From: Rotaria sp. Silwood1
Lineage: Eukaryota; Rotifera; Eurotatoria; Philodinida; Philodinidae
Length of the DNA stretch: 64,000 bases
Direction: 5' to 3'
Assembly: GCA_905250075.1 (NCBI GenBank)
Contig: CAJNOP010000020.1
Coordinates: 1,265,399-1,329,398, forward strand
Below are positions 26,966 to 39,800 of this stretch, one piece after another. The notes beneath the pieces were generated by a model. The model made no database searches and was not told the DNA's origin. It saw only the letters and a list, made by a program, of their open reading frames with translations. Positions within the stretch are counted from its first letter, which is position 1; each line of letters starts with the position of its first letter. Both the position numbers and the translations under genes were made by a program.

Positions 26966-27782
26966 ATCATTTACCACAAATCGTTATCCCCAGATTCACC
27001 CCTAAATCAAATCCACATTTTAGAATGTTTTAACGATTATGATCCCTTCTGGTGACCAAATAGGGCTATTAATTTATGGATTTTTTTTCCAAAAACACAA
27101 GAGTCACACACATTGTAATTTAAATACCATCTTCTACCATCCTAAAAATCTTTAGTATTAAAACTAAGTACTGTAGCGAAAGTCGTAATATGGATCAGTA
27201 CATTCTGGTAACCAGAACTATTGTTTTGTTCTATTGAAAATGTTGAAAAAGCGTCTACAAATGGCATTTTTCATTCTGGTGACCAGAATTGATCCTCTAG
27301 ATTCTGGTCACCAGAGTAGACGTACTGAGATCCTGACTACCGGAATTCTTGTTTTTCCTATTAAAAACACTGAAAAAGTGTCTAAAAATGATTTCTTTTT
27401 AAAATCTGATTACCAGAATCATAGAGTGTCTACTCTGGTGACCAGAATTTAGAGGATCAATTCTAATCACCAAAATGAAAAATACCATTTGTAGACGCTT
27501 TTTCAACATTTGGAATAGAACAAAACAATAGTTCTGGTTACCAGAATGTACTGATCCATATTACGACTTTCGCTACAGTACTTAGTTTTAATACTAAAGA
27601 TTTTTAGAATGGTAGAAGATGGTATTTAAATTACAATGTGTATGACTTTTGTGTTTTTAGAAAAAAATCCCTAAATTAATATCCCCATTTGGTCACCAGA
27701 AGGGATCATAATCGTTAAAACATTCTAAACTGTGGATTTGATTTAGGGATGAATCTGGGGATAACGATTTGTGGTAAATGAT
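26966..27782. repeat. Large inverted repeat (hairpin) element A
   Basis: The left arm 26966-27321 (356 bp) and right arm 27428-27782 (355 bp) are near-perfect reverse complements around a 106-bp spacer. The outer end reads ATCATTTACCACAAATCG on the left and its complement on the right. The spacer holds a degenerate direct copy of the inner left arm (27216-27290 against about 27345-27420). Palindromes of the form CTGGTNACCAG recur through the arms. No target duplication or open frame was found. It fits a foldback transposon or a source of long hairpin RNA. Confidence 0.85.
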
Positions 27783-28060
27783 AGACATTCAAAAGAATGA
27801 TGGGGAAGAGACAGGAAAGATTGTTGTTCCAAGGTGTATATATATTTGTTTGTAAGAAGAGAAAGGTACGAACGAAAACATACGAGAGATATATGGAGTA
27901 CACTGTACAAAAGAGGTCGCAGGGAATATTGGGCAAGTAATTCAGAGTATGTCTGTGGCTTCAATGATCAAATATGAATCTGAGTAGGTCTTTCTCTTTT
28001 TTACTCCAATGGAAGTCAAACCCACATTAGTCAAGTAATAACCTGAGTAGAATACTAACA

Positions 28061-28753
28061 TCGGCGTCAGAAATTAAAAAAAGAAAACGTTGAGACTGAT
28101 ACGAGAATGGCAACAGTTAGCGACCTGCGGTTTTCACCAATTGAGAGAAGAGAAGCCGGAATATCGTTTTCTCCGATAATGTATAAGCCAAAACCCTTTT
28201 AGAACTAACCATCTTCGAAAATCATGCAAAAGAATGTATGAAAATGACCTGCCATCCATACGAAATTTTGATGTTGACTTTTGATTTAGATAGATGAGCT
28301 TCAGTTTTATAGTTTAAGACACAATGTGGGTTTTCACTTTTCATGACATTTTTATCGAAATACGAAGCTGTTATGATAAAAAGTGCGAAAATTTAGTAAA
28401 AAATCAGCAAAGCTTTCTATTATTTGCTCATGTGAGTACATGGTTCCATTTACTCAACGCAAGAATGTAATAAGGGAACTGTTTGCATTGTATCTTGAAC
28501 TATAGACCGGAAGTTCCTCTATCTAAGTCAAAAGTCAAAAACAAAATTTCATATGGATAGCAGGTCATTTTCATACATTCTTCTGCATGGTTTTCGAAGA
28601 TGATTAGTTCTAAAAGGGTTTTGGCTTATACATTATCGGAGAAAACGATATTCCGGCTTCTCTTCTTTCAATTGGTGAAAACTACAGGTCGTTAACTGTT
28701 ATCACTCTCAAGATATCCATCTCAGAGTTTTTCTTTATTATTTCTGGCGCCGG
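28061..28753. repeat. Large inverted repeat (hairpin) element B
   Basis: The left arm 28061-28326 (266 bp) and right arm 28486-28753 (268 bp) are reverse complements with scattered mismatches, clearly more diverged than element A, around a 159-bp spacer. The core shared sequence includes GCCGGAATATCGTTTTCTCC in both arms. The outer ends read TCGGCGTCAG on the left and CTGGCGCCGGA on the right. No obvious target duplication. It lies 278 bp from element A and its sequence is unrelated, so it is a separate insertion or duplication. Confidence 0.8.
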
Positions 28754-31397
28754 ATTTAATCAAGGATTTCAGTTGCTTGACAGAAAACCGCTGAGAAAAA
28801 GTTTCTTGCTAGTTTTCTCTAAAGAAAACATTCGAAATTAATTAACTTTATTGTTGAACGTATCGCAAAATAACAGAAACTAGAGCCATAGAGGGCCACT
28901 TCATACAAGATAGCTATTCCAATAAAATTCGAACTAGCAGTTGGATTAGATCTTGTCGCAGACTTCCATGTCAATGTTGTGTCAGACCAGAGCAAGAAGA
29001 TTGTTGCCATTGCATATCGTAACAACGAGAGAAACTCGATACATTTTTAGATGATGTGCTCACATGATGATCAGTACAGATAGCTAAAAGAGTAAACTTA
29101 AGCCATGTGGGACATTACGAATCATAAAGAGCAGTATTTTCGTTTTTGAACAAAAGTTTATGGAGAATGTTTGTCCTCCTTGCATGAGATACCAGAAATA
29201 GGCCGGTCAAATATAGGATTCAAACACAATTTGAGATGTATTCGAAAGGTAATCAGCATTAATGCTTGATATATGCTTTAAACTACTACTTCAATAAAAC
29301 TGTATTCTGAGAGGACCTGGTAAACTTTGAAAAGATAGGTGAATTCCCTTCAGACAGAGTATGGATGGTATTGAAATATTTGAAGTAAAGGCGGAGTTAG
29401 TACTTCTGTTTTAAAAGTTGATATTGGCCTAACATCTCAATGATAGTCCTTCGAGACAAGATTGTTTTATGCCATCATAATTAGCTTGTCGAGCTTTACA
29501 CGATGATATAAACTAGATTGAAACAGAGAGTGATAACGGTGTTCGCTTTCCAAAATAAATTAACTACATCTCCAGCATTTACGGGATGACAGCAGAAAAA
29601 TACTTTTTAATGAAAACAACGCTACTGAATTCTCACTAGTGATAAGTACTTGTACACATGGTGCTAAACGATGTCATATACAGCAGGAAACCATCGTTTC
29701 TCATGGTTGTAAGTACGTTGTATATTGCAGTTTATACGTCAGTGCACGAGCGCTAATAGCATTGTGTATAATCATTACTCATAATAGTGATCCACATCCT
29801 ACGCTACTGTAATAGTAAAATTTTTCTTGACATTCGACACTGACTATTAGAAGGAAAAGAAAAAACATCTAAATTAGCCCTTAAAAGTCCAAAGAGGTTT
29901 TTCTTGCAACAGAAAGAAGACAACAATAACAATAAAGCTAGTGGACCCTCAGTACGTTCATACTATAGCTAGAACAAAGTACTTTGTTCGTCCTCTAGAG
30001 CTACACAACGTCCTTTAGCAGAAATCTTGGACCTTCCAAGAACCTGAAAGAAAGGAATTTACATCTGAAATTTCGCTATTAATCAGCTTATATGACTCTT
30101 AAGTTGTCCGGAAATTTTCAGTCAAAACGAATGCTTTGTTGTTGAGATATTGGACACAGAAAAAATCGGCAACATTTTGCGAAAAACTCATAAAATTCAG
30201 CTTTTCTTCAACATGCCGTATGTCCAAGAGTAAACAACAGTTGTTGCTGAAAATTTCAGGGTAATCTAAATAGCGTATCAGCTATTTATGAGCATAATTT
30301 CAAGTCAAAATCTCTTTGTTTCGATTTTTTCTTGAGGCGGAATATCCCATAGAAGAAACATTTTCTTTATAGCAGTGTCCTGGGTTAGTGGAATGGTTTA
30401 AAATTTACGAGATGGTTTCATCAGACACCTTAATACTATGTTTAACAATATCACTTAAAAAAAGCAAAGTCTCACGTCGCTTATATGAATAAAAAACCTT
30501 CAGAAAAGAAAAGTGATGCTAAAATAATTACGAGTTGTAAACGATTCATTGCTTGACTTAGGAGTTACTTAAAAATTATATCTTCATCTCTGTATGATTA
30601 CTAAGGTCATGTCAGCTCAGAAGAATGTTGGTTTTTGTATATAAGCTCTTGCAGTGGAATTTATTGAAACTATTCTAATGTTCCTTAGAAGGGACATTGG
30701 GTTCTTAAGGGTTAAACACTCAATAGTAATACCTTCTTGATCGTACTGAACCGTTTCGACCTAAGGGGAGAGATTGCTTCGTCAATCCTCTATCGAAACT
30801 GTTTTCAATCCGCGCTGCACACAAAGACTCACCATTTAGCTCGATAACTGAACCTATTACTACCTTTTCACAATACTTCTCTTTTGATTTCATACTGTTC
30901 CATAACTCGAGACCCGTAACTCAGAAAGTGTTTTTAGCCGACACTTTCAATGAACTGCTAAAATTAACTTACAGTACGACTCTTTTTAAGCACTAGGTAG
31001 GTGAGCGATGAATGTCAATTACAGAAGCAACTCATCCTGATGGCCAAGCCGCCTACAAAACGAAATCGTTCCTTATCTGCCAGGCATACATCAGCGTCAA
31101 TAGAGCAAGATACATAAAAAATCCAACCAGATCACTGCGCTACTGCATTCTATGTAAACTGAGCATTGAAAATTCGAACCAGCTTTTACAGATATCCAGA
31201 TGTACATATATAGGGTTCCCTGAAAATAGCTATCAAGTGCCAGTTACATTCATGTGAAGTAGTCAATCTAAACACATTGCTTTCAGAATGGAAAAAGCGT
31301 TAACTGTGACAACACTCACACCCATCAGCAATGGAGACTTTCGAGCTTTTAGCCACTAATTCGGTCGTGCCATTACAGAACAAACCCTTATCACATC

Positions 31398-31640
31398 TAC
31401 TTTGCCATTGATCTTCGATCAGGTGATTGAGTCACAATCTTTCCTTCGAAGTGGGCAAAAGAGATGAACAGAAGTCTCGTGAGTAACGTTTCTTTGCCAT
31501 GTAATCTTCGTTCAGCTGATCAAGTCACAATCTTTGTTTCGACGTGAACAAAAAAGGTGAACAGAATTCTGATGAGTAATATTTCTTTCTCATATGACCT
31601 TCGATTAGCTGATCGAGTCACAATCTTTGCTTCAGTGAAA
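31398..31640 (+). repeat. 93-bp tandem repeat, about 2.6 copies
   Basis: The marker GTCACAATCTTT recurs at 31431, 31524 and 31617, a spacing of 93 bases each time. It is embedded in a longer unit (CTTCG-TCAGCTGATC-AGTCACAATCTTT ... GAACAGAA-TCT-GTGAGTAA-TTTCTTT). Copies differ by substitutions and the third is truncated. No coding periodicity is kept (93 is a multiple of 3, but all frames are broken in places). Confidence 0.75.
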
Positions 31641-33824
31641 GGAGAATATGTGAAAGGATCAGTTGTGTGTGTGAGGACAACATTAGCACGTAGAAGTGTA
31701 TTTCCCAAAATAGAAATTTTACGAGGGTGTAGGAAATGTGATGAATATGTGTATACGAAGGGTGAATATGTTTTACAGTTGGTGAAATAGGGAAGATGAC
31801 CACGAGAATACATACATGCTCGACTTAAAACTCCAGTTCAATTGAAGTTTCTAGTTTTCCGATACGTGTCCACTCTGAAAGTTGGAATCAACTTTTCAAT
31901 AATGCAATAAATAGTTACTAGGCATGCATCCAAACTCAACAGAAGAATTTGGATATTTTAAACTTCTCTCAGAGATTATATGAATAAACTGTAACGCAAT
32001 TAATATTGAAGGAAGTCTGCCTTTGACAACTGAATGGAAAATGATCAAATGAACTGCTTCATTAAGTAAAATATTCAAAGAAAAATGAACAACTTCCCAA
32101 ACCCAAACTCATTGGGTCTATATTTTTTGATTGAATCTAGTATTTGGTCTAGGAAGGTTGCCAAAATCCTTCTTTTGGTATTCTCTGATGTCACTCTCGT
32201 CCGCTAGTTTTTCACTGGAGAAAAACTGTTGTGTTACACAATTCAGTATACAGGGCATTTTTTTCAAGTAGAGGCATGATGATTAAAAAGTTTTTATTTA
32301 TATATTGTAGAACACTTCGGGCGTTTGAATATAGCTTGTTGCTTCTTGTAGTATTTGAGTCTCTTTACTTGATCATTTGATCAAAAATTATCATAGAAAT
32401 ATTTAATCACACTGCTAGTTAAGAGTTTGACGATAACGGATATTTATATCTAATTGATAGAAGAAAGCAATGGTCTCACAATAAACAACTGATAAAGCTG
32501 CTAATATGCCAAAGAATTTGTATACCATAAACAAACTCTGGTAGCTCAAAGAAGTTTCGTACTTCTGATCACTTAGTTTACGTTTCGATTGATAAAGACG
32601 AGAGCAAATTCGTCCAGCTACATGAGTATTCATTGAGATGACCATTTGTTAAAGTGTAACCACATTCTCATGTATCTTTTGAATTTAAAACACTTGAAAT
32701 TGTTTTCTTTCCATGAAATGATACTCATGATGCTGAAGAAACCTCATCATCAACACAAAAATAGTCGGCAGATAGCTTTTGTGATCCAATTATAATATCT
32801 TTTTTTCTGATATCTTCATCTCATCCCTGATTGCAACACTTTGCTTTCGTGATCTCATCGGTTATTTTGCGTGAAATAAGATTATGACAACTTTTAAATG
32901 AAGCAACCTATGTAGAAACATATAAAAGTTAGAAAACTTCAGATTGTGTATAAGTCAGAACATTCGCTATTTCATATTGATAATGTGAACAATAATGATA
33001 TCATGTTCATGTATCTTAAACAAGGTTTTCAAATTCTTTTAAGCGACAAGTTTTTCAACATTGGAAACAGTTGAATTCCTGTTTTCTCAATGCTTTTCGA
33101 ACATTTGAGTAGAAATCCATCGTCATTATCAAAATATACACCGTTATGAGATTCTGGTCAAACAATGTATTCAATAATAAACAAAGCTAATAGTTTTATG
33201 AAGAGTTTGTTGCCAGTTGAAACAGAAAATGTGGTCGATGTATACATTATTTCAAATAAATTTCTCTATTCTTGGCAAGATAGTTATTTGCATGATTCAG
33301 CGGTGGAATTACTTTATTATTTCTTTGATTGAGAAAAAATGCACCATATTTTAGAAAAAATAGATATTGATTGGGTTTTAGATGTTTTCTAATGCTCCAA
33401 CACTTTTCTAATCCATCATACTGAAAAACAGTTCTGTTTTCATTAACAGTGGTCTTGAGCACAAAGATGTTACGTCCGAAAAACCTAGACGCTTATATCG
33501 ATCAATCTTAGAAACCTTTAAGATATAAATATATTTCTTCAAAAAACTTTTCTGCTTTTATGTTTCACACTACCAAGATTTCCTGCTTTCTCAAAACAAA
33601 AACGTGCACCTTTCTGCCTATGCATTTAAAAACTTCTTCTAATATCTTCTATCAAGTAATTCGCAAGCATAAGAACCTAATATCTACCGATGAATGACCT
33701 AGATTAGTAATTGAATCGACATCTTTCAAGTAAAGATATGCATTTCTTTTATTGAAAAGTTCAAAAAAAAAATCTTATACAAAATACAATACTATGAGGT
33801 TTTTTTTCATATGCCATATTTGAA

Positions 33825-36800
33825 TCATTCATTTGTAGGAATCATTGAGTTTTCATTCGTATTAGCAAACCAATCATTTGAATTTGAACCTTTTCGAGCT
33901 AGCAAACGAATCGATTTACTCATTCCAGCTGTTTCATCTTTGTTAACAAACATAATATCAAATTGTTCTTCACTAGCGATTTTCGCACGAATTGGAAAAT
34001 GCATTATATCAGTTTCAGTTATAAGTTCAATTGATTGATCTAATTGATAAAGACCTTGAGATTGCTGTTGTTGTTGTTGTTGTTGTTGTTGACTTTGATT
34101 TTGATTTTGTTTAATAATTGCATAAAGTTCAATCATGATAGATCGACGTATACCCGCAGCAAGCTTTAAGAAAATAATTTTATTAAATAAACAAATAGAA
34201 AATCAATATACATACAAGTCCTGGTTGAAAGACTACTCGTAAACCAGTACCTAATGGTGGTTGACGAATACGAAAACGACATGCATCAATACCAACATTT
34301 TTTATTTCAATTTCTGCTCCATAGGTTACACCTATATTTATGTTTAATTTGAGAAAATTTATTAGTTTGCAAATTTTTGCTCACTATTTACCTTCTTTTA
34401 AAATACCAAAATCAATTCTATCAGGAAAAAGTTCACAACCACGTCTTTCTCTTAATGGTCGATTATTAAGAGCAGCTGTACCAATCGATGCATTATTAGG
34501 TCGAACCATTACAGGTTCTTCCATATCAAGAAACTTAATATTATTGAGAAAAACGAGTCATTTATATCTTGCTACGTCAAGTAAGAATACTTACACGTGA
34601 ATGAGGTTGTGCATTTGGTCGAGAACCTTTCAATCCTGTTGGTATTTTAATTGGATGTGCTCGTTTATTACCATATGCATTATATTGAACATAACCTCTT
34701 GATGGTATGAATTGTTTTACAGGACGATAAACACCTTCTTGGTCATGTTGACCAGAACCACCTATTGTTTTATTGTCTTCAGCTTCTAGAAAATCAAAAA
34801 ATCTTCGTACATATGTTTTTTTTTCTCAAAATAAATTCAGTCTCTATTCGTATATAAAATGATTTATATAAGAATCTTTCACTCACCTGTACTAACACTA
34901 CGAGCTGGTTGAGACTTTCGAACTTGTGATAAACGATTTTGTTGATCAGTTGGAGAATTTGGAGGCGATTTCATTAAACTTTGATTACCATATGATGATT
35001 CTAATATAATATATTAGATATATTTTTGACAAGAAAAAATTCTAGAATTACTAATCGCTTCTGCACTTCTCGATTCTCTGGTTAGAACATGTTCTGTTTG
35101 TTGTTGTTGTATATATGCCATTCCCCATTCACTTTTAAAATAAGGCATAGTTATACCTTTTTTTATATCATTTTTTAATTGTTTATTGAATTTTTCTTGT
35201 TTAAGTTCATCATTTAAATGATCAAGATTAAATTTTTTTGATAATGGTACAACTGATTGACGTGTTGTTGTTGTTTTTTGTCGATCAGGATGAACAGTTT
35301 TAAGATATAATAATGTTAAATCATCTAATAAATATAGAACAAATATTCAATTGAATATGAATACAATTAAATTCAAAACAAGCCTTTTGTTGTTCCTTGT
35401 GGTCGAACATTTTTCCAAATTTTATTAGCTCTTTCTTTTTCATATCGACTTCGATTATCATGTGGTAATAATTTTGTATGATAATCAGCTCGATTTTTAA
35501 CAAAATCAATATAAGATCTAATGTAAAACAAAATGAAATCGAATGAATCTGTTTTTTTTTCTAATTTCTTTTATCATACTTTAATGAAGTAAATAATTTA
35601 ATTCGAGTATCATCTTGAAGTCTTGGAAATTCCATAAAATTACGATAATCAAGTGCTTTAGGCATTTCAAGTAATGGTTGTTGATTTGAAAGACCAGTTG
35701 TTAATGTTGTTGATTTAAATTGCTGTTGTTGATTATTTTTACTCGTTTGTCGAAGAATAGCATTATCTTGAGTATTTAAATTATTTGTTGATGAATTATT
35801 ACTTTCTGACATTGATGAATAACTACGAGTCATAGCTGTTGCTGATGTATAATTACGAAGACTTGGAGGAACAACAGAATCACCATCAAATGATGTTAAC
35901 CAACGACGATGAACTTCATCTATTGAAGACTATAGATGAAATTTGAAAACAAAATGAAAAATTTTTACCTTGAAATGGTCTCATTACGGTAGCTCCAGTT
36001 ACTTTTGGATTACTTAATAATGGTTCGCGAACAACGGCTGTACTTGGATCAAGATCCATTGTTCGTAAATATGAATAGAGATCTTTAAAGCGTAATAATT
36101 CAGTACCACTACCATCTTCATGAACAATAAAAAACCTAAAAATTATTAAAAAGAAATAGCTTCAAGAATTTAAGATACTCTTTTATTTAAAAAGTTGTTT
36201 TATTTTCTTTAAGATACTATTAACATTCATTAAAGATGAAAAATTTTAGGATCATTTTCTAACTAAATTTCTACTTCTAATAAGTCTATTAATAGCAGTT
36301 CATAATCTCAGTTCTTATAAATGATAGAAAATATCACTATATATTTAAAGGGTGTTTGATATATTATACAAAAAGACTTTTATATTGCTGCATAACTGTT
36401 TTAATTGATCAGAGCTTATTATTCTATAAGAAACAGTACAACATAAATTATAAAAGAATATCAAAAACAACACAAGATCGCTTGATACTTCTTGAAACTA
36501 AAATGAAGTTCATAAGCGCGTTAAAATCAATGTATGTAAGCATTTTTCTTACTTCTATGAACAGAGTTAAGTATTTTTTCTCTGGAAAAATCATTTCTTC
36601 TCTCTATATAATGCAAGATTCACAGAGTTACGAACAGCATGGCAAAGAGAATGCATAGCTAGATTAAATTAATGAACTCTTTGACACGTTCATCTGTATT
36701 TAAGATGCAAGTTGCTTTTCTCAGATAGCACTGCAGTTCAAAAGGATACATTTGAAACTCACTTCTTTTTGTTTCTTTCTTAGATTCATTCTTTGTAAAT

Positions 36801-39800
36801 ATGTTTTCTATCATAAAAGATCTCAAGAAAATTGGCGAAGAGAGTCCTTCTAAGCTGTATAGAGAGACGGGAAATTGAATATTTCTGTACGTTCAAATAC
36901 TTAACAGGAATAGTTTCCTTTTTTTCACACAACTTTCAGTGAAATTCTGAAGTTTAGTTTATTTCAAAGAGTGTTTCAAACAGTTGTTTTGTGAAACAGT
37001 TGTATGATATTTTTGACTGTCATTTTTGTATTGAATTTAATTTTTGTCTTTTTACTATATTCTGCTGATTAAATTTGAATGTATTTAGAAAATAAAAAGT
37101 TTTCCATAGTTTAAATTTTGTTTATAAAATGTGTGTTTATTTTTTTCTATTTTTAATGTATTTATTCAATAATAAAGAGGAAGTACATTTGAACAAGCAG
37201 AGTTTTTCGAAAGCTTTTTTTTTGTAAGCTTTTCATTGACTAGACTTCTATGAAGACAATACAATTTTTCTCTAAACTGTCATCATAATAAACTAAAGAT
37301 AATACATAAATTTATATAATCTTAGTCGATAATAGGTCAATCTCTCAGTTAGTCGATTCTATTGAAGACTTTTTTTTTGTCCTTTCTTTAAAAACTTGAT
37401 TTATCACTCTTTCATATTCTCTTTAATAAACGTTTCTATTTACCTTGGTACATGCATTTCTAATGGCATGGTTTTCGTCATTTGACGTTGATCAGTTTCT
37501 TTTGAATAAGTTTCTCCAGATGTCTCAACACAATATTGAGTTTGTTCATGATCAACAGCATCGAATATCAGATCTCCATTTTGTGATAAAATACATTTAC
37601 TTGGCTCAATATTTGATAAAAGTTCTTGAACACGTTTTGCATAAATTGATCTAAAATTAACATATAAAATTTTAAATAATTATCAAAATAAAACTTACTG
37701 TTGAAAATCCAAAAGTACATCACCATTATCATTAATATCAAATTTTTCTCCATCACTTTCAAATATTGAATAAGTACCATCTGCAAATACATCTATTGAA
37801 CTACCATCATTAAATACAGTACGACAATCAGTTGTTTGACAATTGAATGCAACCGTTGCATAACCCAATGCTTCAACTTTAACATGAGGAATTTTTCGAA
37901 AGCCTAACATTGAATTATTACGTTCATCTATTTTAATTATAAAATTTCAAAAATAAATATGCAATGATTATATTTCTACCTGTTTCTTGATTAGTTGGAC
38001 TATTATTTTTCTGTTCAACAGCTTCATAAGTTGTTATTCTAGATAAATAAATAAATAAATAATTAAACAAAACCTCTCATATAAAAACAAAATACGTGAA
38101 TAATTCTTCAACAATACAAATTATTTTACATCGTTTTCTTTTTCATTTCTTTCATATTGAAGGTCTGTATATATCAACATCATAATCACATTCGTATAAA
38201 GATTTTCAACGAATTCTTTATTAGAGTTAAGTTAATAAAGTTTATAATATTTGTAAAACAAACGTTCAATCTTTTTCAAACTAAATGACAATATATCGAG
38301 AGTTCGAGATCCACTCAACAGGCTCTACTAACGAAATCTCTATCAGAGAGCATATTAGATCATGATGAAGTGCTTTCATTTACATAAATCAGCGAATAGA
38401 CATAATCTGAAAAACAATATATACAAGACTCTTATTATGGTGACCAGACAATGCGGCACAAATGTATGAGGATCTTTTTTATTATACTCCCTCACACACA
38501 GCGAGTAGTCCTAGTACAACTTACTATAAAAGAAGCTATGTGTAATGTTTTGTAAAAAAGAAGGATTAAATAATTATTGCCACACTTGTATAAATTACTT
38601 GAATTGTTAAAGAATTATTCAAGTTTTATTGTTCTAATATAAATCTTACCTTGTGCCATCAGCAAAACTAATAACTCGAGATCCATCAGAACGAAAAACA
38701 ATAATTACTTTATCTTCTCGATGAATGACTTGCTAAATAATGAAACAGATAGATGATTAATTGCTTAAGTTGAATTTCTTTTTTCGTTTTAAATTACCTC
38801 ATTTGTTTTAGGATTTGTTTCAAGAATTAATCTTAATTGATCAACTTTTTCATATTCTTGATTTGTTGAATTTTGTATAAATAATTGTCCATCAGCAGTA
38901 ATACATTTCCATTGATAAACATTTTGTTTAACTTCTTCCGTAATCGTTGATACATCTGTTTCTTGTTTAGCATCACTTTTCTTTTTTCCTTTAAAATCAC
39001 CTTTACTTTCCTTTTTAGCACTATGTGGACTTTCAACTGGTACTTCTATTTCTGGTTCATTTTGATGTACAATTGTTTTCATAAACATTCCACCATCAGG
39101 TTGAAGAATCTATTGATTAAAACAAAAGAAAAAATCCTAAATAAATCTCACAAAAACCTAATTAACATTTAACATACAGTCACTTCTCCGTCACGTTTAA
39201 ATATCATAACATGTCCTTCAGCATCAATAATACGTGAATTTTCTTCATATGCAGTTAAACGTGATTGTTCACATGTATGAAAACCTTTTGATTGACATGG
39301 ATAATATTGTTTAACAACAAGTTTATGTGGTTGCTTAGCTTCAGTTGGTTTAACACCTAAATTGAAAAACAAAAACAAACATTCTTTTTAAAATAAAAAT
39401 TACAAACACAACAAAATTTTTACCAAGAAAAGTTTCGGGATAATATGTAACAACTAAACCAGTTGGAATTGAAATAGTTAAACGTTGAAATGGTTCAGCT
39501 TCGTATTGTGGTTCAGCTGGTGGTTTTTCCTAAAGATGAAAAAAAGAAGATTACATTTTTGATTGATCATGAAAAGTGAATGAAATCATTATTGATTTAT
39601 CATGTGTATAGTGAAATTTCTTAATCGAAACAAAAAAATGAAATCATATATGAAGTGAAATCGAAAAATGTGTAGAAGCAATATATATATATGTACAAAT
39701 GCTAGTCAATAAGCACTACCTCGACGACTGGTACTATTACCTATAGTATAATTATGATTTATATATCATTTAGACATGGCGATTAAATGATTAAATTCAG

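Larger units (their letters stand above)
25559..33824. other. Gene-poor 8.3-kb block between convergent RIC1 and SPAG17
   Basis: No exon with a family resemblance was found on either strand. Base composition shifts: 28-32 kb is visibly less AT-rich and has fewer homopolymers than the flanks. It contains two hairpin elements (26966-27782 and 28061-28753) and a short tandem repeat (31398-31640), listed separately. The remainder looks like decayed repeat DNA. Short open frames, for example 28819-29025 on the minus strand and 31012-31257 on the plus strand, show no domain, splice pattern or upstream signal. Confidence 0.55.

Noticed and set aside
28819-29025. 68-aa minus-strand frame with hydrophobic patches
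   Set aside because: Too short, no motif, no adjoining exons; sits in decayed repeat DNA.
31012-31257. 81-aa plus-strand frame
   Set aside because: No domain and no start context; gene-poor repeat block.
35920-35934. Upstream acceptor CTATAG for SPAG17 exon 32
   Set aside because: Using it in the required phase gives an early stop; the acceptor CAATAG ending at 35920 keeps the frame.
36356-36658. 100-aa plus-strand frame inside the longest SPAG17 intron
   Set aside because: Composition like surrounding intron, no motif; a nested gene cannot be supported.
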